Under the pieces are notes generated by a model, which was given only the letters and a program-made list of their open reading frames with translations, ran no database searches and was not told the DNA's origin. Below, one piece after another: positions 32,451 to 41,936 of a DNA stretch of 64,000 nucleotides (its first letter is position 1; every line of letters begins with the position of its first letter). This stretch comes from Cognatundibacterium jejuense (GTDB lineage Bacteria; Pseudomonadota; Gammaproteobacteria; Burkholderiales; Burkholderiaceae_D): contig NZ_JACOFV010000001.1 in assembly GCF_014284255.1 (NCBI RefSeq), positions 434,001-498,000 on the forward strand, given 5' to 3'. Made by a program: the position numbers and the translations under genes.

Positions 32451-32912
32451 ATGCGTTCTTTTTTCATGGTTATATCACTGGCGTGTGTGTTTGCCACAAG
32501 ATCAGTCGAAGCGCAGTCTGATTCAAACTCATATTTGCGGGAAGAGGTATTGGTTACCGAGCGCGCTTTTGCTAAAACAATGGCCGATCGCAATTTTGAT
32601 GCGTTTCTTGCTATGGTAGACGAAGAGGCAATATTTGTTCAGCAAAACAATTCCTTGAGAGGGCGCGATCAAGTCGGGGCGGCGTGGAAGAAATGGTTTA
32701 AAGAAAAGAATGCGCCTTTTTCTTGGGAGCCAGAACGTGTTGAGGTTTTAGAGAGTGGTACTCTGGCAATGAGCATGGGGCCGGTGTTTGATAATGAAGG
32801 CAAACAGGTTGCTACCTTTAGTTCAATCTGGCGCCGCGATAAATCAGGGAAGTGGCGCATCATCTTCGACAAAGGAAATGATATCTGTTCATGTGAGCCT
32901 GAAAAAAAATAG
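32451..32912 (+). CDS. Secreted NTF2-like (SnoaL/DUF4440) protein
   Basis: From the ATG at 32451 (GGAACG upstream) the protein is 153 residues with a signal peptide (MRSFFMVISLACVFATRSVEA) cleaved after about residue 21. The mature part has the cone-fold pattern: ERAFAKTMADRNFDAFLAMVDEEAIFVQQNNSLRG and the C-terminal SSIWRRDKSGKWRIIFDKG. These domains serve as ketosteroid-isomerase-like enzymes or binding modules. Longer in-frame starts exist (32418 and earlier) but lack ribosome sites. The exact substrate is unknown. Confidence 0.8.
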   Translation: MRSFFMVISLACVFATRSVEAQSDSNSYLREEVLVTERAFAKTMADRNFDAFLAMVDEEAIFVQQNNSLRGRDQVGAAWKKWFKEKNAPFSWEPERVEVLESGTLAMSMGPVFDNEGKQVATFSSIWRRDKSGKWRIIFDKGNDICSCEPEKK

Positions 32913-33386
32913 AAAAAAATTATAAGTTCCGATACCCAGTTGTTATAGTCTGTACTTTGTGAGTTCCTCCTGGAATTTAGTTCCCCAAATCAGAAAGTTG
33001 CGATTAGCAAAAAACCGGGCGAAAGATTGATGCGAGAGCATGGCATAAGTAAGTTTTGAATTAAGTCTACAGAGGCCCTGCTTGTTATTGACTCGCCGTG
33101 TTATAAAATTAAGATCAAATTCTGATTTATGTTGCGCGTTTTTCCCAGGATTGATTTTAAGGCGTGGTACAAGTCGATGTGCACTTTGAATCGAATGGAC
33201 ATCTGAAACATTGGACGCCCACGTCCAGAGCATGAAGTTGTTCTCTCAAGCCATTGCGACTATGTGTGCCTGCCGCAGTGAGATTGCTGCAGTGAGATTG
33301 CTGTATGAACCAGACCAAATAGCAATTAACCGGCAAATTGAAATTTTGTTGATATTCGATAAGACATTTCCAGGCAAAGACTACAT
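32913..33386. other. Non-coding gap with a 14-bp tandem duplication
   Basis: About 470 bp with no convincing gene. A minus-strand open frame at 32943-33233 (96 codons) shows no motif and no ribosome site, so I do not call it. GCAGTGAGATTGCT is duplicated directly in tandem at 33275-33302. The histidine kinase promoter must lie in the last part. Confidence 0.4.
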
Positions 33387-35687
33387 ATGATTTCAGCACC
33401 GATAGGTCAAAATGAGGCTGAACGCCTTGAGGCACTCAGGGAATATCAGGTATTGGATACACCCGATTCAGCCGATTTTGACGACTTTACACGTCTGGCA
33501 TCTGAAATTTGCGGTACACCAATTGCTTTGATTTCTCTTGTAGATGCCGATCGGCAATGGTTTAAAAGCAAAGTGGGGGTGGATGCGTCCCAAACGCCGC
33601 GTGATATTTCTTTTTGCGGCCATGCAATTCATGGCGGAGAACTGTTCGAGATTCATAATGCACTGGAAGATGATCGTTTTCGTGATAATCCTTTAGTGGC
33701 TGGCGCGCCTGATATCAGATTTTATGCGGGGCAACCTTTAATTTCATCCGGTGGTTTTGGTATTGGCACTTTGTGCGTAATAGACCGAGTCCCGCGTAAG
33801 CTCAATGAACATCAGCAAGACATGCTTAAAGTTCTGGGTCGGCTCGTGGTTCAGCAATTTGAGTTTCGTCTTGGCGAAAAAAAATTAGCGACTGCGTTGT
33901 CTGAGCAGCAGATGCAAAATGAAACCTTGAAAAACCTCGAGGGCCGGCATCGGCAACTATTGTATAAACTACAGGTGGGGATTGTAGTTCATGGACCAGA
34001 CTCCAAAATAACTTTTAGTAATCCACGTGCCTCTGAATTGCTTGGATTAAGCGAAGATCAAATCCAAGGAAAAGTTGCCATCGATCCTGTCTGGCGTTTT
34101 TTGAATGAAGCAGGGGATCCACTCAATCTGGAAGATTATCCAGTCAACCGTGTGATGCGAACTAAATTGCCATTTAAGGAGAGTGTTCTTGGCATTGATA
34201 GTCCAGCGCATGGCGCTATTGTATGGGTCTCTGTCAGTGCATTTCCAGAAATGGATGAGCACGGTCACTTGAAGGAAATTGTTGTTAATTTTCACGATAT
34301 TACCCAGCAAAAGCTCGAAGAAAAAAAACAACTTGCGATAACTCAAAATCTGCATGCCATTACCAATATGCGACAAGCAATATTGAATAGTGCTAATTTT
34401 TCGATTATCTCAACGGATCTGAACGGCCTCATTCAAACATTTAACCAGGGTGCGGAGCACATGTTGGGATATACGGCCAATGAGGTGGAGGGGGTAAAAA
34501 CACCAGCCATATTTCACGATCCAAACGAGGTCGTTGCCAGAGCTAAGATATTATCGGAAGAGCTGAAAACATCGATAGAGCCTGGTTTTGATGTCTTCGT
34601 TGCCAAAGCGCGAATGCTGCGTGTTCCAGACGAACAAAACTGGACCTATCTCCGCAAAGACGGCTCACATCTACCAGTAATGCTGTCAATTACAGCTATC
34701 CGGAATAATGATGGTCAAGTGACAGGTTATCTTGGGATTGCGGTTGATATAACGGAACGGGTATGCAATGAACAGAAGCAAATTCAACTCACTAATGAAC
34801 TGAAAATTAGTGAGGAACATTTACGACTTCTCAATCTTTCGTTAGAAGAGCGTGTCGCAGAGCGTACAGAAAAACTGGAAAGCACTTTAACAATATTGCA
34901 CCAGTCCAGAGAGGCACTAGCATTGAGCGAAGCTAAAGCGATGCTAAGTACCTTGATTGCGAGTGTGACACACGAATTAAGTACACCGATTGGCAATAAT
35001 ATGCTGGCATCAACAACCATGACCAGTATTCTTCGACAAATGCAGCAGGCGATAAGCGAAGGAAGTCTGAAGCGGTCCGATCTTGTGAAGATGCTTTCCG
35101 ATTTGGATTCCTGTGCCACTTTGGTAGAACGTAATTCAGACAGAGCAGAGCATCTGTTAACCAGTTTCCGTCACGTGGCCGCAGACCAGGCAAGCGAGCA
35201 GCGCCGCGTCTTTGACCTGGCGAATGTGATTAATGAAATTCTCGATTCTATGGCGCCCAGTCTGAAAAGGCACTCGCATCAGATCGAAATGAATATTGCC
35301 GATAATGTGATGATGGACAGTCTGCCCGGACCGTTGGGCCAAGTTATCATTAACTTGGTCAATAATGCATATTTACATGCATTTGAGGATAGAAGTAATG
35401 GTCTGGTGACGATCAACGCAATTAAAACAGAAGATCATGTGACTTTGATCATCGCTGACAATGGCATCGGAATCCCGGAAGAAAATTTACAAAAACTGTT
35501 CCAAGCATTTTTTAGTACGAAGATAGGCAAGGGGGGGACAGGTCTTGGGATGTCCATCGTGCGTAATTTAGTCACTAAGACTCTGAAAGGTGACCTTGCT
35601 GTTCAGTCTAAAATTGGTTTAGGAACCAGAGTCGAGATTACTCTACCTCTCGAATTGCCTCTTGAAGGTGCCGAATCTTCATCCTAA
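33387..35687 (+). CDS. Sensor histidine kinase (GAF-PAS-PAS-HK)
   Basis: A 766-residue soluble kinase. The GAF domain covers about residues 25-165 (ALISLVDADRQWFKSKVG, FCGHAI). PAS domains lie at about 190-315 and 330-465 (FSIISTDLNGLIQTFNQGAEHMLGY). A coiled linker leads to the phosphoacceptor H529 in SVTHELSTPIGNNML. The ATPase domain has NLVNNAYLHAF (N box), ADNGIGIPEENL and GGTGLGMSIV. No receiver or response regulator gene is adjacent, so the partner is elsewhere. No membrane segments suggest it senses cytoplasmic or diffusible signals. Confidence 0.93.
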   Translation: MISAPIGQNEAERLEALREYQVLDTPDSADFDDFTRLASEICGTPIALISLVDADRQWFKSKVGVDASQTPRDISFCGHAIHGGELFEIHNALEDDRFRDNPLVAGAPDIRFYAGQPLISSGGFGIGTLCVIDRVPRKLNEHQQDMLKVLGRLVVQQFEFRLGEKKLATALSEQQMQNETLKNLEGRHRQLLYKLQVGIVVHGPDSKITFSNPRASELLGLSEDQIQGKVAIDPVWRFLNEAGDPLNLEDYPVNRVMRTKLPFKESVLGIDSPAHGAIVWVSVSAFPEMDEHGHLKEIVVNFHDITQQKLEEKKQLAITQNLHAITNMRQAILNSANFSIISTDLNGLIQTFNQGAEHMLGYTANEVEGVKTPAIFHDPNEVVARAKILSEELKTSIEPGFDVFVAKARMLRVPDEQNWTYLRKDGSHLPVMLSITAIRNNDGQVTGYLGIAVDITERVCNEQKQIQLTNELKISEEHLRLLNLSLEERVAERTEKLESTLTILHQSREALALSEAKAMLSTLIASVTHELSTPIGNNMLASTTMTSILRQMQQAISEGSLKRSDLVKMLSDLDSCATLVERNSDRAEHLLTSFRHVAADQASEQRRVFDLANVINEILDSMAPSLKRHSHQIEMNIADNVMMDSLPGPLGQVIINLVNNAYLHAFEDRSNGLVTINAIKTEDHVTLIIADNGIGIPEENLQKLFQAFFSTKIGKGGTGLGMSIVRNLVTKTLKGDLAVQSKIGLGTRVEITLPLELPLEGAESSS

Positions 35688-35779
35688 TTTAAGTGGAAAA
35701 GCGTGTTCTTTATATAAAAAAGCCCAATGCTTCAGCATACTTTAAACCCAGCGATTACTGAGCACGAATAGATGTAAAA

Positions 35780-35868
35780 GAAAGACCGCACTTTGTGTGA
35801 TACGGTCTTTCCTTTGTTTAATACGAAAGGATGATTACAGAAAGCTCTGGTCGACCCCGGAGCTTTCT
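35780..35868 (+). terminator. Two terminator hairpins after the histidine kinase
   Basis: GAAAGACCG (35780-35788) pairs with CGGTCTTTC (35803-35811). A second stem, AGAAAGCTC (35839-35847) with GAGCTTTCT (35860-35868), follows. They lie between convergent genes and may work for both strands. Confidence 0.7.
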
Positions 35869-35881
35869 TTCGAGCCTGGAT

Positions 35882-37558
35882 TTAGTTGAGTGTCTCTTTC
35901 AGTATGCGGCCTTCAGAGCCAGAAGGTGGACGTACTCTCAGCAAATGCGCCAGAGTTGGGGCAATGTCGACCACTTCGGCGTAGTCTGTATAGGCACCAG
36001 GTTTAACCCAGTTTTTACCCATAATCATCAGAGGAACATTCGTATCGTAGCTGTACGGTGATCCGTGAGACGTACCGTGATTGCCGCTACCGAAATACCA
36101 GTAAGGCTTAGTTACGACCATAATGTCACCAGAGACTTGACGGTTCCATCCTCGCTGCATTAATTTGGCAATCCGGGTCGCTGGTAATGCGCCTTGTTCC
36201 AGTTGCGTGCGTGTGTATGCGTCTGCAATGCCTGGGTAACTGACTAAAAAACGTGCCGCTGCGGTTTCGACTTCTTCGCGTTTCAGATTTTTTTGCGCAA
36301 TCAATTGATAGTCGAGTAAGACGACTGGACCAGACCATTTAACCGCCAGTTTGTCTGTGCCAAATCGCTCGGTCAGATGTTGGTTTAATGCTGACATCAG
36401 ATCCTTGGCATTGATCCGCTGTGCATCACGTTTGATTGATTTCGAAAATTCTGGTGTGTTCGGGAATCCATGGTCAGCAGTTAATACGACCACCGTATTC
36501 TCTAAGCCTACTCGTTTATCGAGGTAAGTAAAGAAGTTCGCCAGCAAACGATCCAATCGTTGCAGGTGGTCATGGGACATACGACTTTCCGGTCCGAACG
36601 CGTGGTTCACGTAATCATGGCTTGATAAACTAACACCCAATACGTCGGGAACGCCAGCAGGGTTGCGACCCAAGTTTTCGCCTTCAACTGCGGCGCGTGC
36701 GAAGTCCAGGGTCATTTCATCAACGTAAGGTCCGGTTAACAACTTGCCATAATATTCGGCATCTGGTTTGCCTGATTTGCTGTCGTATTTGAACGGGAAA
36801 CGATCTTTAGCGTCGCTAACGATTGCATCGTCAGCATCGTTTGCATATGCCGAGTCAGCGAGTAATGGTTTCCATTCCTGACCATAGAAGCGGTCTTGTG
36901 GCCGGTTTGCCTGATATTGCTGAACCCAGTTAGGGTGGCTTTGCATGTAGTAGCTACTTGATGCAAATGCGCCGCTTTTTTTCATATACATGTAAGCGGT
37001 ACCGGTTTTGCCAGCGAGCAGAATCGCGCCGCGGTCTTTGCCGGATACGGTGATCACTTTAGCTCGGTTGCCAGTGCCATAACGTAATTCGTCGCCAAGG
37101 GTGCTTACTCTTAAATTAGTCGGTGCAGTACCATCGTCAGGTTTGGTTTCGTCACCAATGTATTGATAATTACCGTCTTGCGTACAGTACATGCTTTCGC
37201 GGCTACGTGTGTCTACCCATTCATTGGCGATGATGCCGTGTTGATATGGGTATGCGCCAGTCAGCACGGCGGCGTGACCAACGGCGGTGACCGTGACGCC
37301 GTGTGCCTGATGAGCATCGCTATACCACGCTCCTTGATCCAATAAACGACGGAAACCACCTTGTGTATATTGATCACGATACCGGGTTACTTGTTCTTGA
37401 GGCAAACCATCAACGACGAGAACCACAACAAGTTTCGGTTGGCTTGGTTTTTCTAGTGCAACTGCCGCCGTAGTCGTCATGCTCGTACTAGCGACTAGGC
37501 TACTAATCAAGAGTAATCGGCTTAAAGAGGGAATGCCATTGGTAGGGTGATTTTTCAT
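35882..37558 (-). CDS. Secreted alkaline-phosphatase-superfamily enzyme (type I phosphodiesterase/PafA-like)
   Basis: Starting MKNHPTNGIP the protein is 558 residues with a signal peptide at about 10-36 (LLLISSLVASTSMTTTAAVA). The mature start KLVVVLVVDGLPQEQ carries the first metal aspartate. HGVTVTAVGHAAVLTG contains the likely threonine nucleophile, and VVVLTADHGFP and GSGNHGTSHGSP supply later metal ligands. By family it is a periplasmic zinc phosphatase or phosphodiesterase. A longer reading frame upstream to 37726 is open but has no signal peptide at its start. It probably aids phosphate scavenging; no Pho box was identified. Confidence 0.88.
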   Translation of the reverse strand: MKNHPTNGIPSLSRLLLISSLVASTSMTTTAAVALEKPSQPKLVVVLVVDGLPQEQVTRYRDQYTQGGFRRLLDQGAWYSDAHQAHGVTVTAVGHAAVLTGAYPYQHGIIANEWVDTRSRESMYCTQDGNYQYIGDETKPDDGTAPTNLRVSTLGDELRYGTGNRAKVITVSGKDRGAILLAGKTGTAYMYMKKSGAFASSSYYMQSHPNWVQQYQANRPQDRFYGQEWKPLLADSAYANDADDAIVSDAKDRFPFKYDSKSGKPDAEYYGKLLTGPYVDEMTLDFARAAVEGENLGRNPAGVPDVLGVSLSSHDYVNHAFGPESRMSHDHLQRLDRLLANFFTYLDKRVGLENTVVVLTADHGFPNTPEFSKSIKRDAQRINAKDLMSALNQHLTERFGTDKLAVKWSGPVVLLDYQLIAQKNLKREEVETAAARFLVSYPGIADAYTRTQLEQGALPATRIAKLMQRGWNRQVSGDIMVVTKPYWYFGSGNHGTSHGSPYSYDTNVPLMIMGKNWVKPGAYTDYAEVVDIAPTLAHLLRVRPPSGSEGRILKETLN

Positions 37559-38067
37559 TGTCTCGTTTGGAAAATTAAAAATATATATAGTTTGCTGACA
37601 TCGATGTAAAAGATGCGCTGGTTCATTCTGCGTCGGATCTGTCGAGTAAGAGTCTGAGCTGAGAAAGCAGGTTAAGCCATGTAAAGAATATCTGAAAATT
37701 ATTTCAGCATGATGATATGTCAGCAATACGTTGGTTTATATATAGGATGAGGCATAGATATAGGATGAGGCATAGGACGTGGAAAAAATTTGGTTTGTTG
37801 TGAAGTGCAAACTATTATTACTTGGTCGAAATTTAACATAAATCAACTTTTAATTAACAAGCATTGCTGCCATTATTGATTTAAGGCAATAAATCGCAAG
37901 CGCAGTGATGATGTCTGTAACTACATCTGATCTCTCTCATTTTTTCTTGTTTTATAAGTAAATTTTTCGACAACAAATTGATTGATTTAATGACAGTTGG
38001 TTTGTCGATCTACTGGAAATTTGTTTCGAAAAATGTGGTTTCTTTAAACTTCTCCAAGGAAATAATC
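37559..38067. other. Divergent intergenic region with an 18-bp tandem duplication
   Basis: About 510 bp between the divergent phosphatase and chemoreceptor genes. ATATAGGATGAGGCATAG is present twice in direct tandem (37740-37775). The rest is AT-rich and presumably holds both promoters; no further gene or motif could be supported. Confidence 0.5.
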
Positions 38068-39717
38068 ATGAACGTGTCCGACCTTAAAATACGCACCCGT
38101 CTTGGAATTGGATTTGGCTTAATCCTCTTACTGTTGATTGGCGTTGCCGGATTAGGCATCAATGCCATGAACAGGACTGATAATGCGCTTCACCATATTG
38201 TTGATGTCAATGTCAAAAAAATGGTGTATCTGGAAGATATGGCCAGTTCAGTGCATATCGTTGCCAGGGTGATGCGCACGGTTGCGTTGCTATCTGACGA
38301 AGCTGAAGCAAATATCCAAAAAGAAAAAATTGCTATTGCCCGCAAAATTTATAACGACGCTTTTTCTGCTTTAGAAAAAATGCCATTAGACGATACAGGT
38401 AAAGCGTTTATTGTCAAAATTCAGGAAGATCAAACAAAAACCCGCGCGCTCAATGATAAGTTCATAGAGATGGCGAAAACTGATAAAGACGCCGCAGTTA
38501 AATTTTTATTGAAGGACGTGGTTCCGGTGAATAACGAGTGGCAAAACCAAATGCACGATTTTACTGAGCTACAACGAGAAAAAAATAAAAGAGATGAGGA
38601 GTTAGCTGCACAAAGCTATCGTAACGCGCTGGTATTTATGCTGGTATTAACAGGCCTCGCTGTTGTTGCAGGCACTGGTATTGCGTGGTTCGTAACACGC
38701 TCAATCACGGGGCCAGTTTATGCTGCAGTGAAAATTGCCAAGAAAGTAGCGTCAGGTGATTTGACTAGTCATATTGAAGTAAATTCCAGAGACGAAATGG
38801 GAGAGCTTTTGCAGTCTCTGAAAGAAATGAATGGCTCGTTGCAAACTATTGTTAGTGAGGTTCGCTCAGGCACTGACAATATGGCGGCGGCTACTAGTCA
38901 AATCGCTAGTGGAAATTTGGATCTATCGTCGCGTACTGAACAACAGGCAAGTTCACTCGAAGAAACTGCATCTTCGATGGAAGAATTAACTTCGACGGTG
39001 CAACAAAATGCCGACAATGCCCGTCAAGCTAACAGCCTGGCGCAAACGGCGTCTGATGTCGCAAGCAGAGGTGGTTCCGTGGTTTCGCAAGTGGTTGATA
39101 CCATGAGTTCTATCAATGAATCCGCTAAGAAAATCGTTGATATTATCAGCGTGATTGATGGTATCGCGTTTCAAACCAATATTCTTGCCTTGAATGCTGC
39201 GGTTGAGGCGGCTCGGGCAGGTGAGCAAGGGCGTGGTTTTGCAGTGGTCGCAGCGGAAGTCCGAAATCTGGCGCAACGGAGCGCAAGTGCGGCCAAGGAA
39301 ATCAAAACACTGATAGGCGATTCGGTCGAAAAAGTGGATGCTGGTACTAAGCTGGTAGATCTGGCAGGAACGACGATGCAGGAAGTGGTCGATAGCGTCC
39401 GCCGTGTGACGGATGTGATCAGTGAAATTACTGCTGCAAGTCAGGAGCAATCAACAGGCATTGAGCAGATTAATCAAGCCATCACAGAAATGGATAATGT
39501 GACGCAACAAAATGCAGCGTTAGTCGAAGAGGCTGCTGCCGCGGCGGGATCGCTTCAAGACCAGGCAAGAAAATTGGCACATGTCGTCAGCGTATTTACT
39601 ATCGATGGCGGCCCGGCACTGGCCTCGGTTCCAACCTATGCAAATCATGTAGAGCACGAAAACCGTATATCTCGTGCAAGACCCGTGCTTACAAAATCAC
39701 TACGCCCAGCGTTTTAA
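38068..39717 (+). CDS. Methyl-accepting chemotaxis protein (Tar-like layout)
   Basis: From the ATG at 38068 (AAGGAA upstream) it has 549 residues. Transmembrane helices are at about 11-31 and 190-211. The periplasmic part is a four-helix-bundle-like sensor (about 32-189). HAMP follows ([29 protein letters not shown]). The signalling tip [32 protein letters not shown] is intact. No C-terminal CheR-binding pentapeptide is evident. The ligand is unknown. A terminator follows. Confidence 0.94.
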   Translation: MNVSDLKIRTRLGIGFGLILLLLIGVAGLGINAMNRTDNALHHIVDVNVKKMVYLEDMASSVHIVARVMRTVALLSDEAEANIQKEKIAIARKIYNDAFSALEKMPLDDTGKAFIVKIQEDQTKTRALNDKFIEMAKTDKDAAVKFLLKDVVPVNNEWQNQMHDFTELQREKNKRDEELAAQSYRNALVFMLVLTGLAVVAGTGIAWFVTRSITGPVYAAVKIAKKVASGDLTSHIEVNSRDEMGELLQSLKEMNGSLQTIVSEVRSGTDNMAAATSQIASGNLDLSSRTEQQASSLEETASSMEELTSTVQQNADNARQANSLAQTASDVASRGGSVVSQVVDTMSSINESAKKIVDIISVIDGIAFQTNILALNAAVEAARAGEQGRGFAVVAAEVRNLAQRSASAAKEIKTLIGDSVEKVDAGTKLVDLAGTTMQEVVDSVRRVTDVISEITAASQEQSTGIEQINQAITEMDNVTQQNAALVEEAAAAAGSLQDQARKLAHVVSVFTIDGGPALASVPTYANHVEHENRISRARPVLTKSLRPAF

Positions 39718-39780
39718 ATAAGGTAGTCACAGCGTCAATTTTAAAAATATTTTTCTGAAAAGAATCAAGTTTAGCGATCT

Positions 39781-39825
39781 TCCCGGGATTTTGTGCATTT
39801 TTATGCGACAGCCCGGGATTTTTTT
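39781..39825 (+). terminator. Terminator after the chemoreceptor
   Basis: TCCCGGG (39781-39787) pairs with CCCGGGA (39812-39818). Inner TGTGCA/TGCGACA pairing extends the stem, and seven T residues follow. Confidence 0.85.
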
Positions 39826-40046
39826 GCCCTTTATCGTCATCGGCAAAATACTTACTGTGCCGGACTCTGAACCGTGCAGCCAGACTGACGGTTGAAGGCG
39901 GAAAAGTAATGAGTTGTATCAACTGCTGTAATCGTGTGGTCTTATTTGCGTAGTAAGTTTACGTGCTTATCTGATGCTAATGGATTCGCTTTTTTTTGGG
40001 GGCTTCTGCAAGAATTCAAATGAGCTGCTATAGTGCTTATAAATCG

Positions 40047-40068
40047 ACATACAAACTAGACTGTATGT
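40047..40068. promoter_or_regulatory. Operator-like dyad upstream of the nitroreductase
   Basis: ACATACA (40047-40053) and TGTATGT (40062-40068) form a perfect 7-bp dyad with an 8-bp spacer. It lies about 105 bp before the nitroreductase ATG, near AT-rich promoter-like sequence (TATAGTGCTTATAAAT). The size and symmetry suit a TetR/MarR-type regulator; none is encoded next to it. Confidence 0.45.
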
Positions 40069-40090
40069 TTATTTTTAGCTTTGTGTTGAG

Positions 40091-40140
40091 CTTTCAAATA
40101 CTTTCAAATACTTCTAAATATTTTTAAATACTTTTAGATG
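40091..40140 (+). repeat. Five degenerate 10-bp tandem repeats before the nitroreductase
   Basis: Units CTTTCAAATA, CTTTCAAATA, CTTCTAAATA, TTTTTAAATA and CTTTTAGATG run head to tail at 40091-40140, ending 34 bp before the ATG. The 10-bp spacing matches the DNA helical turn, so the A/T tracts are in phase and the segment may be curved. It lies within the untranslated leader or promoter. Confidence 0.75.
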
Positions 40141-40174
40141 CTTTTATTGCATTAATTTATCAAAGGAAACATAA

Positions 40175-40813
40175 ATGAGTGATTTAATTCAAAAGCTGCA
40201 ATGGCGCTATGCAACCAAAAAATTCAATGCTGCCAAAGTTGTTCCACAAGAAAAAGTGGATAAAATTTTAGAAGCAGTGCGCTTAACAGCAACTTCCAGC
40301 GGTTTGCAACCATATGAAGTCTTGGTTGTGACAAACGCCGAAATCCGTGAAAAAATCAAACCAGTTGCCTGGAATCAGGCTCAGGTCACAGAAAGTTCTC
40401 ATTTGTTGGTTTTCGCAGCATGGGATAACTACACAACTGAACGCATCAACATGATGTTTGATTTGACTAATGATGTGCGCGGCTTCAAAAACGAAGGCTG
40501 GGAAAATTATCGCAATATGTTGCTGAGTACTTATCCTACCCGCGATGCAGAAATCAATTTCCAGCACGCAGCACGTCAGGCTTATATCGGCTTAGGTACC
40601 GCATTGATCGCTGCAGCAGAGCAAGAAGTTGACAGCACGCCGATGGAAGGTTTTGATCCAGCGGCTGTGGATGAAATTTTGGGCTTGCGCGCAAAAGGTT
40701 TGCGTAGTGTTGTTATTTTGCCGATTGGGTATCGTGAAGTAGAAGGCGACTGGCTGGTGAACTTGAAAAAAGTGCGCCGTCCAACAGAGCAGTTTGTGAC
40801 TGAGGTCAAATAA
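40175..40813 (+). CDS. NAD(P)H-dependent nitroreductase-family oxidoreductase (NfsB-like)
   Basis: A 212-residue flavoprotein. The N-terminal WRYATKKFNAAKVVPQEKVDKILEAVRLTATSSGLQPYEVLVV is typical of the NfsB/FRase group and binds FMN. The C-terminal GLRAKGLRSVVILPIGYRE completes the fold. Family members reduce nitro compounds, quinones or flavins. AAAGGAAAC precedes the ATG. A terminator follows, so the gene is monocistronic, and the dyad and repeats upstream suggest dedicated regulation. Confidence 0.9.
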   Translation: MSDLIQKLQWRYATKKFNAAKVVPQEKVDKILEAVRLTATSSGLQPYEVLVVTNAEIREKIKPVAWNQAQVTESSHLLVFAAWDNYTTERINMMFDLTNDVRGFKNEGWENYRNMLLSTYPTRDAEINFQHAARQAYIGLGTALIAAAEQEVDSTPMEGFDPAAVDEILGLRAKGLRSVVILPIGYREVEGDWLVNLKKVRRPTEQFVTEVK

Positions 40814-40850
40814 GTCTGAATTAGATTCAGAGTCGCAATATAGAAAGTAG

Positions 40851-40881
40851 AAAGCTGACAGATAATTCTGGCAGCTTTTTT
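40851..40881 (+). terminator. Terminator after the nitroreductase
   Basis: AAAGCTG and CAGCTTT pair with a few inner pairs and are followed by a T run ending at 40881. Confidence 0.8.
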
Positions 40882-41010
40882 CATTTCAAGTCCAGGTAAA
40901 TGCGATTACGCTATGTCAATGCAAAATTTAATGCGCAACGTTACCATTGACTTTATTGCAGTTGCGCCCATGTGAGATAGGTGTACAAACCTTATCAAAA
41001 AAGGGGATTT

Positions 41011-41814
41011 ATGTGGTGGTTGTTATTCATCCTTGTTTTATTGCTGCTGGCTTTTGAAGTCCCGCGTGCGCGTTTGCGCTACGCCTTGTCGCAAGCATTT
41101 CCGTTGCCCTATTCAAAAATCCTGCGCAAAAACTTGCCTGAATATTCTAAGATGCCTACTGATTTACAGATGCAATTAAAGCGTCGGATTCGGCAGTTTT
41201 TATTTCAAAAGACGTTTGTTGGTTGTGGTGGATTAATCATCACCGATGAGATCAAAGTGACTATTGCAGGTAGAGCTTGTATGTTGCTTTTGAATCGTTC
41301 TAGCGAGGTTTATCCAAAACTGACGCATGTTTTGGTCTACCCATCCGCATTTGTCGCACCGCGAACGCAAATGTTGAATGGCGGGGTAGTAACTCATACT
41401 AATCAGGGATTGAGCGGCGAATCGTGGAGCGACGGCCGTGTCATATTGGCTTGGGATCAGGTCATTCATCACCCAGGGGATTCTAGTCACGGTCAGGACG
41501 TGGTGATGCATGAATTTGCCCATCAACTTGATAGCGAATCTGGATCTACGAACGGCGCGCCTGTGCTACCTGATGCGGAAGCTTATCGCAGGTGGTCGCA
41601 AGTGATGGAAGTGGAGTACACGAAGTTATTGCATGCGATAGAACATCATCACGCAACCGTCATTGATCCTTACGGTGCGACCAATCCAGCAGAATTTTTT
41701 GCAGTCACGACTGAAGCGTTTTTTAAGAAAAGTACAGAGTTGGCGGTATATCATCCCGCGTTGTATGAACAACTCAGAAGCTACTATCAGGTTGAGCCTA
41801 GGGATTGGTCTTGA
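41011..41814 (+). CDS. mtfA: MtfA-like zinc-dependent peptidase (M90)
   Basis: Starting at the ATG with AAGGGGATTT in front it has 267 residues; a GTG at 40981 is also open. HEFAH has H167, the zinc-binding HExxH, and TNPAEFFAVTTEAFF supplies the downstream glutamate ligand. An N-terminal hydrophobic stretch (about 2-14) may anchor it to the membrane. E. coli MtfA controls the glucose PTS regulator Mlc; whether that holds here is unknown. Confidence 0.88.
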   Translation: MWWLLFILVLLLLAFEVPRARLRYALSQAFPLPYSKILRKNLPEYSKMPTDLQMQLKRRIRQFLFQKTFVGCGGLIITDEIKVTIAGRACMLLLNRSSEVYPKLTHVLVYPSAFVAPRTQMLNGGVVTHTNQGLSGESWSDGRVILAWDQVIHHPGDSSHGQDVVMHEFAHQLDSESGSTNGAPVLPDAEAYRRWSQVMEVEYTKLLHAIEHHHATVIDPYGATNPAEFFAVTTEAFFKKSTELAVYHPALYEQLRSYYQVEPRDWS

Positions 41815-41829
41815 AGTTTGAATGGCGAA

Positions 41830-41905
41830 TTTTGTAGGGCGGGGCGACCCGCCAAGTCCATCGATAACGTCAGAACGGCGCGGGTTGCATCTGCCCTGCA
41901 AAAAT
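41830..41905. repeat. REP-like inverted pair between mtfA and the ABC-F gene
   Basis: GGCGGG (41838-41843) pairs with CCCGCC (41848-41853) around GCGA. A related element (41877-41905, with CGGGTTGCATCTGCCCTGC) lies in inverted orientation about 24 bp away. Both share a TTTGYAGGGC...ACCCGC pattern, as in bacterial REP/BIME pairs. They sit between two convergent genes and may double as a transcription stop. Confidence 0.55.
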
Positions 41906-41936
41906 CACGGATTTAACGGGTCGTACATTAACTGCA

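Noticed and set aside
32943..33233. 96-codon minus-strand frame
   Set aside because: No ribosome site, no motif, and composition typical of a chance frame.
37559..37726. 56-residue N-terminal extension of the phosphatase
   Set aside because: The signal peptide follows the ATG at 37558; the upstream part has no such feature.
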